Shown here in pieces: positions 34,802 to 44,020 of a stretch of DNA of 64,000 bases. Each line of letters starts with the position of its first letter. Positions within the stretch are counted from its first letter, which is position 1. Source of the stretch: Burkholderiales bacterium (GTDB lineage Bacteria; Pseudomonadota; Gammaproteobacteria; Burkholderiales; Burkholderiaceae_C). The notes beneath the pieces were generated by a model. The model did no database searches. It worked only from the letters and a program-made list of their open reading frames with translations, and was not told where the DNA came from. The stretch lies in NCBI GenBank assembly GCA_003241965.1, contig QBMB01000001.1, positions 105,448-169,447 on the forward strand, in the 5' to 3' direction. The translations under genes were made by a program, and so were the position numbers.

Positions 34802-35962
34802 ATGAACTTCGACTACACCGAGACCCAGGGTCAGATCCGCGCCGCCGTCAAGGAGCTGTGCAAGGGCTTCGGCCCCGAGTACTGGCGCCAGTGCGCCCAG
34901 GACGGCGCCTATCCGGAAGCCTTCGTCGACGCGATGGCCAAGGCCGGCTGGCTGGCCGCGCTGATTCCGGAGGAATACGGCGGCGCCGGGCTGCCCCTGC
35001 TCGACGCCTGCCTGATCCTGCAGGAGATCAACCAGAACGGCGGTAGCGCGGTGCACTGCCATGCGCAGATGTACACGATGGCGTCGATCCTGCGCCATGG
35101 CAGCGAAGCGCAGAAGCGCGCGACGCTCCCGCGCATCGCCGACGGTAGCCTGCGGCTGCAGGCCTTCGGCGTGACCGAGCCCGACGCGGGCTCCAACACG
35201 CTGGCGATCAAGACATTCGCGCGCAAGGTGCCAAGTGGCTACGTCGTCACCGGCCAGAAGATCTGGACTTCGCGCTACAGCCACTCGCACATGTACCTTT
35301 TGATCGCGCGCACCACGCCGACCGACGCGGTGAAGAAGAAGACCGATGGCCTTAGCCTGTTCCTGATCGACATAGCGAAGGCCGGCGCGTCGCTGAAGGC
35401 CACGCCGATTCGCACGATGATCAATCACCACACCTTCCAGGTCTTCATCGACAACCTGGAGCTCACCGACGACGACCGCATCGGCGAGGAAGGCAAGGGC
35501 TTCCACTACCTGCTGGATTCGCTGCATTCCGAGCGTCTGCTGGTGGCCAGCGAGGCCATCGGCGACGGCCACTGGTTCGTCGGCAAGGCCGCGCGCTACG
35601 GCAGCGAGCGTGTCGTCTTCGACCGCCCGATCGGCGCCAACCAGGGCGTGCAGTTCCCGATCGCGCGCGCCCACATGAACATCGAGGCTGCCGAACTGAT
35701 GCGCAACAAGGCAGCGACGCTGTTCGACGCCAGCCTGCCCTGCGGGCGCGAGGCGACGATGGTCAAGTACCTGGCCAGCGAGGCTGCTTGGGAAGCCGCC
35801 GAGGCGGCCATGACCACCTTCGGCGGCTACGGCGTGGCCTGCGAATACGACATCGAGCGCAAATGGAAGGAGAGCCGGCTGTTCCGCACCGCGCCGATCT
35901 CCAACAACCTGGTGCTGGCGCAGGTGGCCGAGCACCTGCTGGGCATGCCCCGCTCTTACTGA
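34802..35962 (+). CDS. Acyl-CoA dehydrogenase (ACAD 5)
   Basis: ACAD of 386 residues from ATG 34802 (MNFDYTETQGQIRAAVKELC); the track start at 34733 is inside the CaiB gene. Signatures: AFGVTEPDAGSNTLAIKTFA, GQKIWTSRYSHSHMYLLIART, TFGGYGVACEYDIERKWKESRLF and the C-terminal APISNNLVLAQVAEHLLGMPRSY. The SRYSHSHMYL and LGMPRSY pattern marks a separate ACAD subgroup from ACADs 1-4. Confidence 0.92.
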   Translation: MNFDYTETQGQIRAAVKELCKGFGPEYWRQCAQDGAYPEAFVDAMAKAGWLAALIPEEYGGAGLPLLDACLILQEINQNGGSAVHCHAQMYTMASILRHGSEAQKRATLPRIADGSLRLQAFGVTEPDAGSNTLAIKTFARKVPSGYVVTGQKIWTSRYSHSHMYLLIARTTPTDAVKKKTDGLSLFLIDIAKAGASLKATPIRTMINHHTFQVFIDNLELTDDDRIGEEGKGFHYLLDSLHSERLLVASEAIGDGHWFVGKAARYGSERVVFDRPIGANQGVQFPIARAHMNIEAAELMRNKAATLFDASLPCGREATMVKYLASEAAWEAAEAAMTTFGGYGVACEYDIERKWKESRLFRTAPISNNLVLAQVAEHLLGMPRSY

Positions 35963-35968
35963 AGCACC

Positions 35969-36769
35969 ATGGACTACACGACACTACGCGTTGAAGCCGC
36001 GCCTGGCACCGAGCTCGCTGATGGCATCCGCACCCTGGTGCTCAACCGCCCCGAGGTGATGAACGCGATGAACACGCAGATGTTCATCGACCTGCGCAAC
36101 GCCCTGCACGAACTGGCCTTCGACGACGGCCTGCGTGTGCTGATCATCACCGGCGCCGGTGAGCGTGCATTCTCGGCCGGCGGAGACCTCAAGCAGCGCG
36201 ACGGTATGACCGACGGTCAATGGCGGCGCCAACACCAGCTCGCCGAAGAGGTGTTGCTGGCTGTCAAGGATTTCCCGCAACCGGTGATCGCCGCCGTCGA
36301 AGGCCACGCGCATGGCGGCGGCTGCGAACTGGCGTTGATGTGTGACTACATCGTCGCTTCGCGCGCTGCGGTATTTTCGCTGCCCGAGCTGCGGCGCGGC
36401 ATCATGCCCGGCGGCGGCGGTATCCAGAACCTCGTGCGCGCCGTCGGCGCGCGGCGCGCCAAGAAGCTGCTGTTCACCGCGCGCCGCTTCTCGGCCGAAG
36501 AAGCCACCGAATGGGGCATGGTCACAGACCTGGCCGAGCCGGGTACGGCGCTGGCCGCCGCAGTCGCCGACGCGCGCGACATCGTACTGGCCGCACCGAT
36601 GGCCACCCACTACGCCAAACTCGCCGCATCGCGCGGCGGCGAGATTGACTTCCACAGCGGCTACATGCTCGACGTCGCCGCCTACAACGTGCTGGTGTCC
36701 TCGGCCGACAGGCTGGAGGGCGTGAAGGCCTTCAATGAAAAGCGCCCACCGCGCTGGAGCGGACTCTGA
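35969..36769 (+). CDS. Enoyl-CoA hydratase/isomerase family protein (crotonase 1)
   Basis: Crotonase fold, 266 residues: TLVLNRPEVMNAMNTQMF, oxyanion loops GERAFSAGGDLKQRDGM and AAVEGHAHGGGCELALMCD, then LPELRRGIMPGGGGIQNLVRAVGA. The LPELRRGIMPGGGG stretch carries a Glu at the usual catalytic position. It ends 1 bp before the carboxylase alpha gene, consistent with a role around the carboxylated enoyl-CoA, as in the leucine/isoprenoid pathways. Confidence 0.9.
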   Translation: MDYTTLRVEAAPGTELADGIRTLVLNRPEVMNAMNTQMFIDLRNALHELAFDDGLRVLIITGAGERAFSAGGDLKQRDGMTDGQWRRQHQLAEEVLLAVKDFPQPVIAAVEGHAHGGGCELALMCDYIVASRAAVFSLPELRRGIMPGGGGIQNLVRAVGARRAKKLLFTARRFSAEEATEWGMVTDLAEPGTALAAAVADARDIVLAAPMATHYAKLAASRGGEIDFHSGYMLDVAAYNVLVSSADRLEGVKAFNEKRPPRWSGL

Positions 36770-36770
36770 C

Positions 36771-38774
36771 ATGTTCAAAAAAATCCTGATCGCCAACCGC
36801 GGCGAAATCGCCTGCCGCATCGCACGCACCTGCCGGCGCCTCGGTATTGCGGTGGCCGGTGTGCATTCGAGTGCTGATCGCGATGCGCTGCACGTTGACC
36901 TGATCGGCGAGTCGATCGAAATCGGTGGGGCAGCGCCGGCCGAGAGCTACCTGCGCATCGATGCGGTCATTGATGCGGCCCGGCGGACCGGGTCGCAGGC
37001 CATTCATCCTGGTTTTGGCTTTCTGGCCGAAAACGCGGTCTTCGCGCGCGCGGTCGAGGCAGCCGGCCTCGTCTTCGTCGGCCCGACGCCCGAGGTCATT
37101 GAGCGCCTGGGCGACAAGGCGTCGGCCAAGCGCGAGGCCCGCGCCGCTGGCGTGGCCGTGCTCGGCGGCAGCGAGCTGCCGAGCCGCGATGCGGCCGAAG
37201 TGGCAGCCACCGTGCGCGGACTACCGCTACCGGTGATTCTGAAGGCGGCCGCCGGTGGCGGCGGCAAGGGCATGCGGGTGGTGCAGCAGTTGGACGGGTT
37301 GATGGAGACCATCGAGGCGGCCATGCGCGAGGCCGGGAGTTCCTTTGGCGACACTGCGTTGATCGTCGAAGCCTTTGTCGAGCGCGGGCGCCACATCGAG
37401 GTGCAGATCGTCGGCGACGGCCATGGCGAAGTGATTCACTTGTTCGAGCGCGAATGCACGCTGCAGCGGCGCCATCAGAAAGTCATCGAAGAGGCTCCAG
37501 CGGTGAACCTCGCCCCGGCGCTGCGCGAGGCGATGCTCGGTGACGCGGTGCGCTTGGGACAGCGGCTGCGCTATCGCGGTGTCGGCACGGTGGAATTCAT
37601 CGTGCAGGGCGACAATCACCACTTTCTCGAAGTCAATCCACGGCTGCAAGTCGAGCATCCGGTGACCGAGGAGGTGACCGGGCTGGATGTGGTCGAGATC
37701 ATGCTGCGCATTGCCGCCGGCGAGGGCTTGCCCTTGCGCCAGAGCGAAGTGCAGGTGCGCGGCCACGCGATTGAGGCGCGGGTCTGCGCTGAAGATTCAG
37801 CACAAAATTTCCTGCCCTCCACCGGTGAACTGATCGCTGTTCGGTTCCCAACTTCTGTCGTGCGGGTTGAATCGGGTGTGCGCGCCGGCATGGCGGTCAC
37901 GCCGTACTACGACTCGATGCTGGCCAAGCTGATTGCGCATGCGCCCACGCGCGAGGCGGCGCTGGACCGTCTGAGTGGGGCGCTGGGCGAAACCCAGGTG
38001 CACGGCGTCGAAACCAACTGCGCCTTTCTGCAGCGCCTGCTGGCCCTGCCCGCCACGCGCGACGCCAGCTTCCACACCCGTCTGATTGACGAGGTGCTGG
38101 CCGAGGGGAGTCAGGGCGCGAGCAGTGCGCCGCTGGAGCGGCTGGCCGCTGCAGCGGCTTGGTGGTTGCTCGACGCGCGGTGCAACGGCAATCAATTCGG
38201 GGCCTGGTCGGCCCTGGACGTGACGGGTTGGCAGATGCACGCCGGCGACGATCGGCTCACGCCGGTTCCGGCGCTGTTGCTGCGCTCGGGCGGCACAACG
38301 CACGAGGCCCGGTTCGGCGCCGTCTCGCCCGAGTCCGAGGTGACGGTGCAAATCGGCACAGAACGAGTCCGCTTGGCACTGACCGCCATCGCCGGGGGCA
38401 ATTGGCGTTTGCGCATGGGGGATCGACATGAGGTGCTGACCATCGTGCGCAGCGTCGATACCGTGTTTGTGCAGAGCAGCGGCACTGCCCACGCCATCGG
38501 CGTGACCCCTTACCTCAACCAGGCCATCACCGGACGCCAGACCAGTGGCCAGTTGCGCACGCCGATGATGGGGATGATCCTGAAGATCCATGTGGCGGTT
38601 GGCGAGCGCGTACGTTCCGGCGACGTGGTGGCAACGATGGAGTCGATGAAGATGGAGCTGCGCATCAATGCCGACCACGATGGGGTGGTGCGCTCGCTGT
38701 CGGTGCAGAACGGACAAATGGTCGAGCGCGGCCTGGTGGTGGCCGTGGTTGAGTCCGAGGGCACTGCGGAATAA
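36771..38774 (+). CDS. Acyl-CoA carboxylase alpha subunit (fused biotin carboxylase and carrier)
   Basis: 667 residues from ATG 36771 (MFKKILIANRGEIACRIART). Domains in order: biotin carboxylase with HPGFGFLAENAVFA, KAAAGGGGKGM near 160, ERECTLQRRHQKVIEEAP and EVNPRLQVEHPVTEEVTG; a BT-type linker around 450-590; a biotinyl domain with RTPMMGMI and ESMKMEL (Lys about 627). Same layout as LiuD/AtuF/MCC alpha. It should pair with the carboxyltransferase at 31955. The first carboxylase of the window encodes the same domains in two separate genes. Confidence 0.94.
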   Translation: MFKKILIANRGEIACRIARTCRRLGIAVAGVHSSADRDALHVDLIGESIEIGGAAPAESYLRIDAVIDAARRTGSQAIHPGFGFLAENAVFARAVEAAGLVFVGPTPEVIERLGDKASAKREARAAGVAVLGGSELPSRDAAEVAATVRGLPLPVILKAAAGGGGKGMRVVQQLDGLMETIEAAMREAGSSFGDTALIVEAFVERGRHIEVQIVGDGHGEVIHLFERECTLQRRHQKVIEEAPAVNLAPALREAMLGDAVRLGQRLRYRGVGTVEFIVQGDNHHFLEVNPRLQVEHPVTEEVTGLDVVEIMLRIAAGEGLPLRQSEVQVRGHAIEARVCAEDSAQNFLPSTGELIAVRFPTSVVRVESGVRAGMAVTPYYDSMLAKLIAHAPTREAALDRLSGALGETQVHGVETNCAFLQRLLALPATRDASFHTRLIDEVLAEGSQGASSAPLERLAAAAAWWLLDARCNGNQFGAWSALDVTGWQMHAGDDRLTPVPALLLRSGGTTHEARFGAVSPESEVTVQIGTERVRLALTAIAGGNWRLRMGDRHEVLTIVRSVDTVFVQSSGTAHAIGVTPYLNQAITGRQTSGQLRTPMMGMILKIHVAVGERVRSGDVVATMESMKMELRINADHDGVVRSLSVQNGQMVERGLVVAVVESEGTAE

Positions 38775-38856
38775 GCGGCGGCAAACCCCGCATGCGCGCC
38801 CATCTTTACAAACCTGGTGTTATCCACCGTTAAAAATGACGTGTCCGAGACGGCCC

Positions 38857-39777
38857 ATGACCAGCATCCAACTTCCGAACGGTATTCAGGTTTTTGAGCG
38901 CGGTTGGCTGTCCTCCAACAACATTCTGTTCCTTGGATCGGCATCCAGCGCACTCGTTGACAGTGGCTACAGCACACACGCGGAACTAACGGCCGGGCTG
39001 GTCAGCGCCGCTTTGCAGCAGCGGCCGCTGGACTTGCTGCTCAATACCCATCTGCACAGCGACCACTGCGGCGGCAATGCCGCCCTCCAGGGCAATTACC
39101 CAGAACTTCAAACCCTCATTCCGCCAGGCCATGCATCACTTGTCTCGCCGTGGGACCCCGTCGCCCTGAACTATGTGCCATCCGGGCAACACTGCCCCCG
39201 GTTCAAGTTCGATGGCCTTCTGTCGCCGGGCACGGACATCCAGCTGGCCGATACCGCGTGGCAAATCCATGCGGCACCGGGCCATGATCCCCATTCAGTC
39301 ATTCTGTTTGAGCCGCAGTCCCGAACCCTGATTTCGGCCGATGCCTTGTGGGAAAAAGGCTTCGGCGTGGTGTTTCCGGAACTCGATGGTGAAACCGCGT
39401 TCGATGAAGTGGCCGCCACATTCGACCTGATCGAGCGGCTTGACCCGCGCTGGGTCATTCCCGGCCACGGCCCGGTATTCCGCTACCGTGCCGAGGTGCT
39501 GGCCTACGCGCGCGAGCGCCTCAACGCCTTTGTCAAGAACCCTGAGCGGCACGCGCATCACGCGGTCAAGGTGTTGCTGAAGTTCAGACTGCTGGAGCAG
39601 CAGCAACTGCCTTTTGCTGATTTTGTCGAGTGGGCCGCCAACACACGCTACTTGCGGCTCATTCACCAGAGGTTTGTTCCTTCGGTTCCCATCGACCAGT
39701 GGATGGAGCAGTTGACTCAGGAGCTGGTGCGTTCCACCGCTGCGCGCAGAGACGGCAACAGGGTCTACAACGCGTGA
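38857..39777 (+). CDS. Metallo-beta-lactamase-fold hydrolase
   Basis: Zinc-dependent hydrolase fold, 306 residues from ATG 38857 (MTSIQLPNGIQVFERGWLSS; an in-frame ATG at 38836 is the alternative). The metal motif LNTHLHSDHCGGN near residue 60, the downstream His in HAAPGHDPHS, the Asp in LISADALWE and IPGHGPVF are all present. The C-terminal third is alpha-helical. Members of this group hydrolyse thioesters or lactones. A thioesterase or ring-lactonase role here is inference from the neighbours. Confidence 0.88.
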   Translation: MTSIQLPNGIQVFERGWLSSNNILFLGSASSALVDSGYSTHAELTAGLVSAALQQRPLDLLLNTHLHSDHCGGNAALQGNYPELQTLIPPGHASLVSPWDPVALNYVPSGQHCPRFKFDGLLSPGTDIQLADTAWQIHAAPGHDPHSVILFEPQSRTLISADALWEKGFGVVFPELDGETAFDEVAATFDLIERLDPRWVIPGHGPVFRYRAEVLAYARERLNAFVKNPERHAHHAVKVLLKFRLLEQQQLPFADFVEWAANTRYLRLIHQRFVPSVPIDQWMEQLTQELVRSTAARRDGNRVYNA

Positions 39778-39870
39778 AATGGACCCCGTCGTGAGCCACT
39801 GAACCAGGGCCCTGACAAAAACCAGCGGCCGCATGCGAAAGCCAAGCCATCTTTTAACCTGGAGATAAAC

Positions 39871-40659
39871 ATGAGTGAAGCAGAAACCGTTTTGTATCAC
39901 GTGCGCGATGGTATCGCCACCGTCAAGATCAACCGCCCCGAGATGCGTAACGCGCTGTCACCGGCCGCTGCCAATCGGCTGCACGATCTGTGGTGCGAAG
40001 TCGATGCCGATAAAAATGTGCACGTGGCCATCCTGACTTCTGCCGACTGCGGCACTTTCTGCGCCGGGCTCGACCTGCGCGAGGCTTCTCGTGTCAAGAA
40101 GGACGAGGGCGTGGACATCCTGACCAAGATGAGGGACCCGTTTCACGGTCGCCAGCGCCGTGTGGCCAAGCCCATCATCGCGGCCATGACCGGGCACCTG
40201 ATTGCCGGCGGCATGATGCTGAGCCTGAACTCGGATTTGCGCGTAGGCCTCAAGGGCACGCAGGTCGGCATCACAGAAACCCGTATCGCCGGGCGCGGCA
40301 GCCCCTGGGCCATTCCCCTCCTGTGGATGCTGCCGCAGCCGCTGCTGATGGAGATGGTGCTGACCGGCGACCTGTATCCGATCGAAACCTTCCATGGGCT
40401 GGGTTTCATCAATTACCTGGAAGACACGCCTGATGCGGTGCGCGCTCGGGCCACCGCGCTGGCCGAACGCATCCGCGACAACGCTCCGCTGTCGGTGATG
40501 GCGGGCAAGGAATCGATCATGACGGCGATGAGCGCCGGTTGTGAGGCCGGCATGGCGCTGGCGCACAACATTTATCGCACCGCCTACGCCAGCGAGGACG
40601 CGCAGGAGGGTCCGCGTGCCTTCGCCGAGAAGCGCAAGCCGGTTTGGAAGGGGTGCTGA
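39871..40659 (+). CDS. Enoyl-CoA hydratase/isomerase family protein (crotonase 2)
   Basis: Crotonase fold, 262 residues, ATG after GGAGATAAAC. Segments: TVKINRPEMRNALSPAAANRL, CGTFCAGLDLREASR, AAMTGHLIAGGMMLSLNSDLRVG, then GITETRIAGRGSPWAIPLLW. The IAGGMM and RGSPWAIP stretches differ from housekeeping hydratases. The stop overlaps the carbonic anhydrase start (ATGA). Function beyond the family is open. Confidence 0.89.
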   Translation: MSEAETVLYHVRDGIATVKINRPEMRNALSPAAANRLHDLWCEVDADKNVHVAILTSADCGTFCAGLDLREASRVKKDEGVDILTKMRDPFHGRQRRVAKPIIAAMTGHLIAGGMMLSLNSDLRVGLKGTQVGITETRIAGRGSPWAIPLLWMLPQPLLMEMVLTGDLYPIETFHGLGFINYLEDTPDAVRARATALAERIRDNAPLSVMAGKESIMTAMSAGCEAGMALAHNIYRTAYASEDAQEGPRAFAEKRKPVWKGC

Positions 40660-41339
40660 TGTCGCTGCGGGGAGATGCCATCTCCAGCCTGGCCCCTCTT
40701 TTGGAGAACAACCGTGCCTGGTCGGCGCGCTGCGCTGCGGAAGATCCGCAGTACTTCGAGCGACTGGCGCACCAGCAGATGCCGCGCTACCTGTGGATCG
40801 GCTGTTCCGACAGCCGGGTACCGGCCAACGAAATCCTGGGGCTGCGGCCTGGCGAGGTGTTCGTGCACCGCAACGTCGGCAACCTGGTAGTGCACTCCGA
40901 CCTGAACTGCCTGACGGTGCTGCAGTATGCGGTCGAGGTGTTGAAAGTCGAGCATGTTCTCGTGGTGGGTCACTACGGCTGCGGCGGCGTGCAGGCGGTG
41001 ATAGAACAGCGCCGCACCGGTCTGGCCGAGAACTGGCTGCGCCATCTGGAGGACGTGGCGCGGAAACACATTGATCGGCTCGACGGCATTTCCGGCGTTG
41101 ACGAGCGCGCGGCGCGGCTTTGCGAGATGAACGTGATTGAGCAGGTCAGCAACGTGTGTCGCACCACCACCCTGCGCCGCGCCTGGGAGCGCGGGCAGCA
41201 AGTCGAGGTGCACGGGCTGGTTTACGGCCTGCGTGACGGCTTGCTGCGGCCAGTCGGGGGCAGCGTCAATGGGGTCAGCGAGTTGCAAGAGCAGTACACC
41301 CTTTCATTGGCCATGCTGGACGCCGGCCCGGCCGTTTGA
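40659..41339 (+). CDS. Beta-class carbonic anhydrase
   Basis: Interconverts CO2 and bicarbonate, 226 residues. The start at 40659 overlaps the crotonase stop; the track's earlier start lacks support. All beta-class residues are present: Cys49-Ser-Asp51-Ser-Arg53 and His105-Tyr-Gly-Cys108-Gly-Gly, with RNVGNLV between. HGLVYGLRDGLL and the C-terminal region are usual. It is tightly coupled inside an operon that carries a complete biotin-dependent acyl-CoA carboxylase, so a role in supplying bicarbonate to it, or in capturing CO2 released downstream, is a reasonable inference. Confidence 0.94.
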   Translation: MSLRGDAISSLAPLLENNRAWSARCAAEDPQYFERLAHQQMPRYLWIGCSDSRVPANEILGLRPGEVFVHRNVGNLVVHSDLNCLTVLQYAVEVLKVEHVLVVGHYGCGGVQAVIEQRRTGLAENWLRHLEDVARKHIDRLDGISGVDERAARLCEMNVIEQVSNVCRTTTLRRAWERGQQVEVHGLVYGLRDGLLRPVGGSVNGVSELQEQYTLSLAMLDAGPAV

Positions 41340-41366
41340 TCGCATCAAGAAAGAAGGAAAATCCCT

Positions 41367-42791
41367 GTGCCAACCGACACGATAGACCCCGCGACCGACA
41401 ACATTGCCACCCAGTTGGCCGCCTTTGCACACGGTCTCAAGCCTGGCATGTTGCCCGCAGTCGTGGTGGAACAGGCCAAGCTGCTGATGCTCGACGCTCT
41501 GGGCATCGCCCTGGCCTCGTCTCAGCACGACTTCGCGCACTGCGCTTACCGCGGCTTGCGCGCCCTGGGTGGCGCGGGTGACAGCGCCGTCATGGGCGCC
41601 TTTGCACCCCTGCCGCTGCGCGATGCGGTGCTGATGAATGGCATCCTGGTCCACGGGCTGGACTTCGACGACACCCACCCCGGCGCGATCACACACCCCA
41701 GTGCCAGCGCCTTTCCGTTGGCGCTGGGTCTGGCAGCGCAACGGCATGCCACGGGGCCCGAGATGATCACGGCCTATGTGCTCGCGATTGAGGTTGCTGC
41801 CCGTCTGGGTGCGGCGGCCGGGGGCGGCTTCCACGACGTTGGCTTTCATCCGACCGGCCTGGTGGGAGCTTTTGGGTGCGCGCTGGCGGCCGGCAAGCTG
41901 ATGGGGCTGGATCAGGTGGGCTTGGAGCATGCGCAAGGCGTGGTGCTGTCGATGGCATCCGGTAGCATGGAATTTCTGAGCGACGGCGCCTGGACCAAGC
42001 GCATGCACCCGGGCTGGGCCGGTGTCAGCGGGCTGACCGCCACGGCGCTGGCCGGTGCCGGTTTTCGGGGGCCTTCACAGCCTTATGAAGGGCGCTTTGG
42101 TCTGTACGCCAGTCACTTGGCCGCGCGCGGCTTGTTGGCCGATTTGTCGTTGTGCACGCGCGGCTTGGGCGAGCGCTGGGAGCTGCTCGAAGTGGCGGTA
42201 AAGCTGTACCCAACCTGCCACTTCACGCACGCCAGCATCGATGCCGCGCTGGCGCTGCGGGCGACGGGGCTGCGTGCCGAGGAGGTGGCATCGGTGCAGG
42301 TGCTGCTGCCGCCAGGGGTGCACCCGGTGGTGTGCGAGCCGGTGGCGGCCAAGCGACGACCGGCCAACGTCTATGAATCGCAGTTCAGCATTCACCACCT
42401 GGTCGCGCTGGCCCTGCTGCGCGGCGAGCTGGGGCTGGCCGAACTGGATGCCGCCAACCTGAGCGACCCGCAGGTGCAGGCGCTGGCTGACCGCATCGAA
42501 CACGCGGCCGACCCCGATGCCGATTACCCCACCTTCTTTTCCGGCGAACTGCACGTGCGCACGAACGACGGGCGCGAGCTGCGCTGGCGCGAGTCAGCGC
42601 ACCGCGGCGCACCGGGCCGGCCGATCACGGCCGCTGACATCGAGGCCAAATTCATGGGCAATGCACTACTGGCATTGCCGCGCGATCAGGCGCTGCGCCT
42701 GCGCGATGCGCTGCTGTCGGCCGATCGCGCCGAAGACGCCGCCACTCTGGCGCATACCCTGACCCATTCCAACACCTCCGGATCCCTTTAA
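41367..42791 (+). CDS. MmgE/PrpD family protein 1
   Basis: 474 residues from a GTG start with GAAGGA upstream. Family features: a helical first half with LLMLDALGIALASS, HGLDFDDTHPGAITHPSAS and HPTGLVGAFGCALAAGKLMG, and a second domain with KLYPTCHFTHASIDAAL. Characterised relatives are 2-methylcitrate dehydratase and cis-aconitate decarboxylase, so it may dehydrate or decarboxylate a polycarboxylic intermediate. The stop overlaps the next start (TAATG). Confidence 0.9.
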   Translation: MPTDTIDPATDNIATQLAAFAHGLKPGMLPAVVVEQAKLLMLDALGIALASSQHDFAHCAYRGLRALGGAGDSAVMGAFAPLPLRDAVLMNGILVHGLDFDDTHPGAITHPSASAFPLALGLAAQRHATGPEMITAYVLAIEVAARLGAAAGGGFHDVGFHPTGLVGAFGCALAAGKLMGLDQVGLEHAQGVVLSMASGSMEFLSDGAWTKRMHPGWAGVSGLTATALAGAGFRGPSQPYEGRFGLYASHLAARGLLADLSLCTRGLGERWELLEVAVKLYPTCHFTHASIDAALALRATGLRAEEVASVQVLLPPGVHPVVCEPVAAKRRPANVYESQFSIHHLVALALLRGELGLAELDAANLSDPQVQALADRIEHAADPDADYPTFFSGELHVRTNDGRELRWRESAHRGAPGRPITAADIEAKFMGNALLALPRDQALRLRDALLSADRAEDAATLAHTLTHSNTSGSL

Positions 42792-43960
42792 TGACTACCA
42801 GCCCGCCCATCGCCTTTGATGCGGAAAAAGAAACTCTGGTGCTCGACGCCGTCGAGCGCTTTGTCGACCGCGAGATCAAGCCGGTGGCGCAGCGGCTCGA
42901 GCACGCCGACGAATGGCCGGCCGACATTGTGGCCGGCATGCGCGAGATGGGCCTGTTCGGCTGCATCATCCGCGAGGAATATGGCGGCCTCGGCCTGTCG
43001 GCCAGCACCTATGCCAAGGTCGTGGAGCGCATCGCGCGGGTATGGATGTCGGTTTCGGGCATCATCAACTCGCACCTCATCATGGCCGCCTGCGTGCAGC
43101 GCAACGGCACCGAGGCGCAGCGCCAGCGTTTCCTGCCGCGCTTTGCCAGCGGCGAACTGCGCGGCGGGCTGGCGCTGACCGAGCCCGACTGCGGCACCGA
43201 CTTGCAGGCGGTGCGCACGGTGGCGCGCCGTGACGGCGACCACTACGTCATCAACGGCACCAAGACCTGGATCTCCAACGGCGTCCATGGCCAGGCCTTT
43301 GCCGTGCTGGTCAAGACCGACCCCGCAGCGCAACCGCGCCATCGCGGCATGAGCCTGTTCATCTGCGAAAAAGGCCCCGGCTTCACGTCCACTCGCAAGC
43401 TCGAAAAGCTCGGCTACAAAGGCATCGACAGCGCCGAGCTGGTGTTCGACAACTTTCGCGTGTCGGCCGCCAACTTGGTCGGTGGCGTGGAAGGACAGGG
43501 TTTCAAGCACGTGATGGGCGGACTGGAACTTGGGCGCATCAATGTGGCTGCGCGCGGCGTGGGTGTGGCGCGCGCCTGCCTGGAGGAGTCGGTAGCCTAT
43601 GCCCAACTGCGTCGCACCTTCGGCAAGCCGATCTGCGAACACCAGGCGATCCAGCTCAAGCTGGCCGACATGGCCACTCGGGCGGAGGCGGCGCGTCTGC
43701 TGGTTGAACAGGCCGCGCGGGCTTATGACGCTGGCCATCGTTGCGACATGGAAGCCGGCATGGCCAAGCTGTTCGCCAGCGAGGCGGCGGTCGAGAACTC
43801 GATGGAGGCCTTGCGCATCCACGGGGCTTATGGCTACTCGAAGGAAATGAACGTCGAGCGCTACTACCGAGACGCGCCTCTGCTGTGCATTGGCGAAGGC
43901 ACCAACGAATTGCAGCGCTTGATCATTTCCGCCCAGCTGGTGGAACGCAGCCCGATCTGA
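42791..43960 (+). CDS. Acyl-CoA dehydrogenase (ACAD 6)
   Basis: ACAD of 389 residues: LALTEPDCGTDLQAVRTVARR, GTKTWISNGVHGQAFAVLVKT, KLGYKGIDSAELVFDNFRV, RRTFGKPICEHQAIQLKLADM and IGEGTNELQRLIISAQLV. All elements for an independent enzyme are present, including the EGTNELQ segment. The TEPDCGTD form is close to glutaryl/short branched-chain ACADs but not diagnostic. First of three ACADs in a row. Confidence 0.92.
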   Translation: MTTSPPIAFDAEKETLVLDAVERFVDREIKPVAQRLEHADEWPADIVAGMREMGLFGCIIREEYGGLGLSASTYAKVVERIARVWMSVSGIINSHLIMAACVQRNGTEAQRQRFLPRFASGELRGGLALTEPDCGTDLQAVRTVARRDGDHYVINGTKTWISNGVHGQAFAVLVKTDPAAQPRHRGMSLFICEKGPGFTSTRKLEKLGYKGIDSAELVFDNFRVSAANLVGGVEGQGFKHVMGGLELGRINVAARGVGVARACLEESVAYAQLRRTFGKPICEHQAIQLKLADMATRAEAARLLVEQAARAYDAGHRCDMEAGMAKLFASEAAVENSMEALRIHGAYGYSKEMNVERYYRDAPLLCIGEGTNELQRLIISAQLVERSPI

Positions 43961-44020
43961 TGTATCGCCTGGGGCGGCGCCTCAACTCGGCGGTGAATGA
44001 ACCCCTCGGAGGAAAATTTC

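Noticed and set aside
34643-35935. 430-residue minus-strand ORF
   Set aside because: Antisense to ACAD 5 and the CaiB end; shadow composition.
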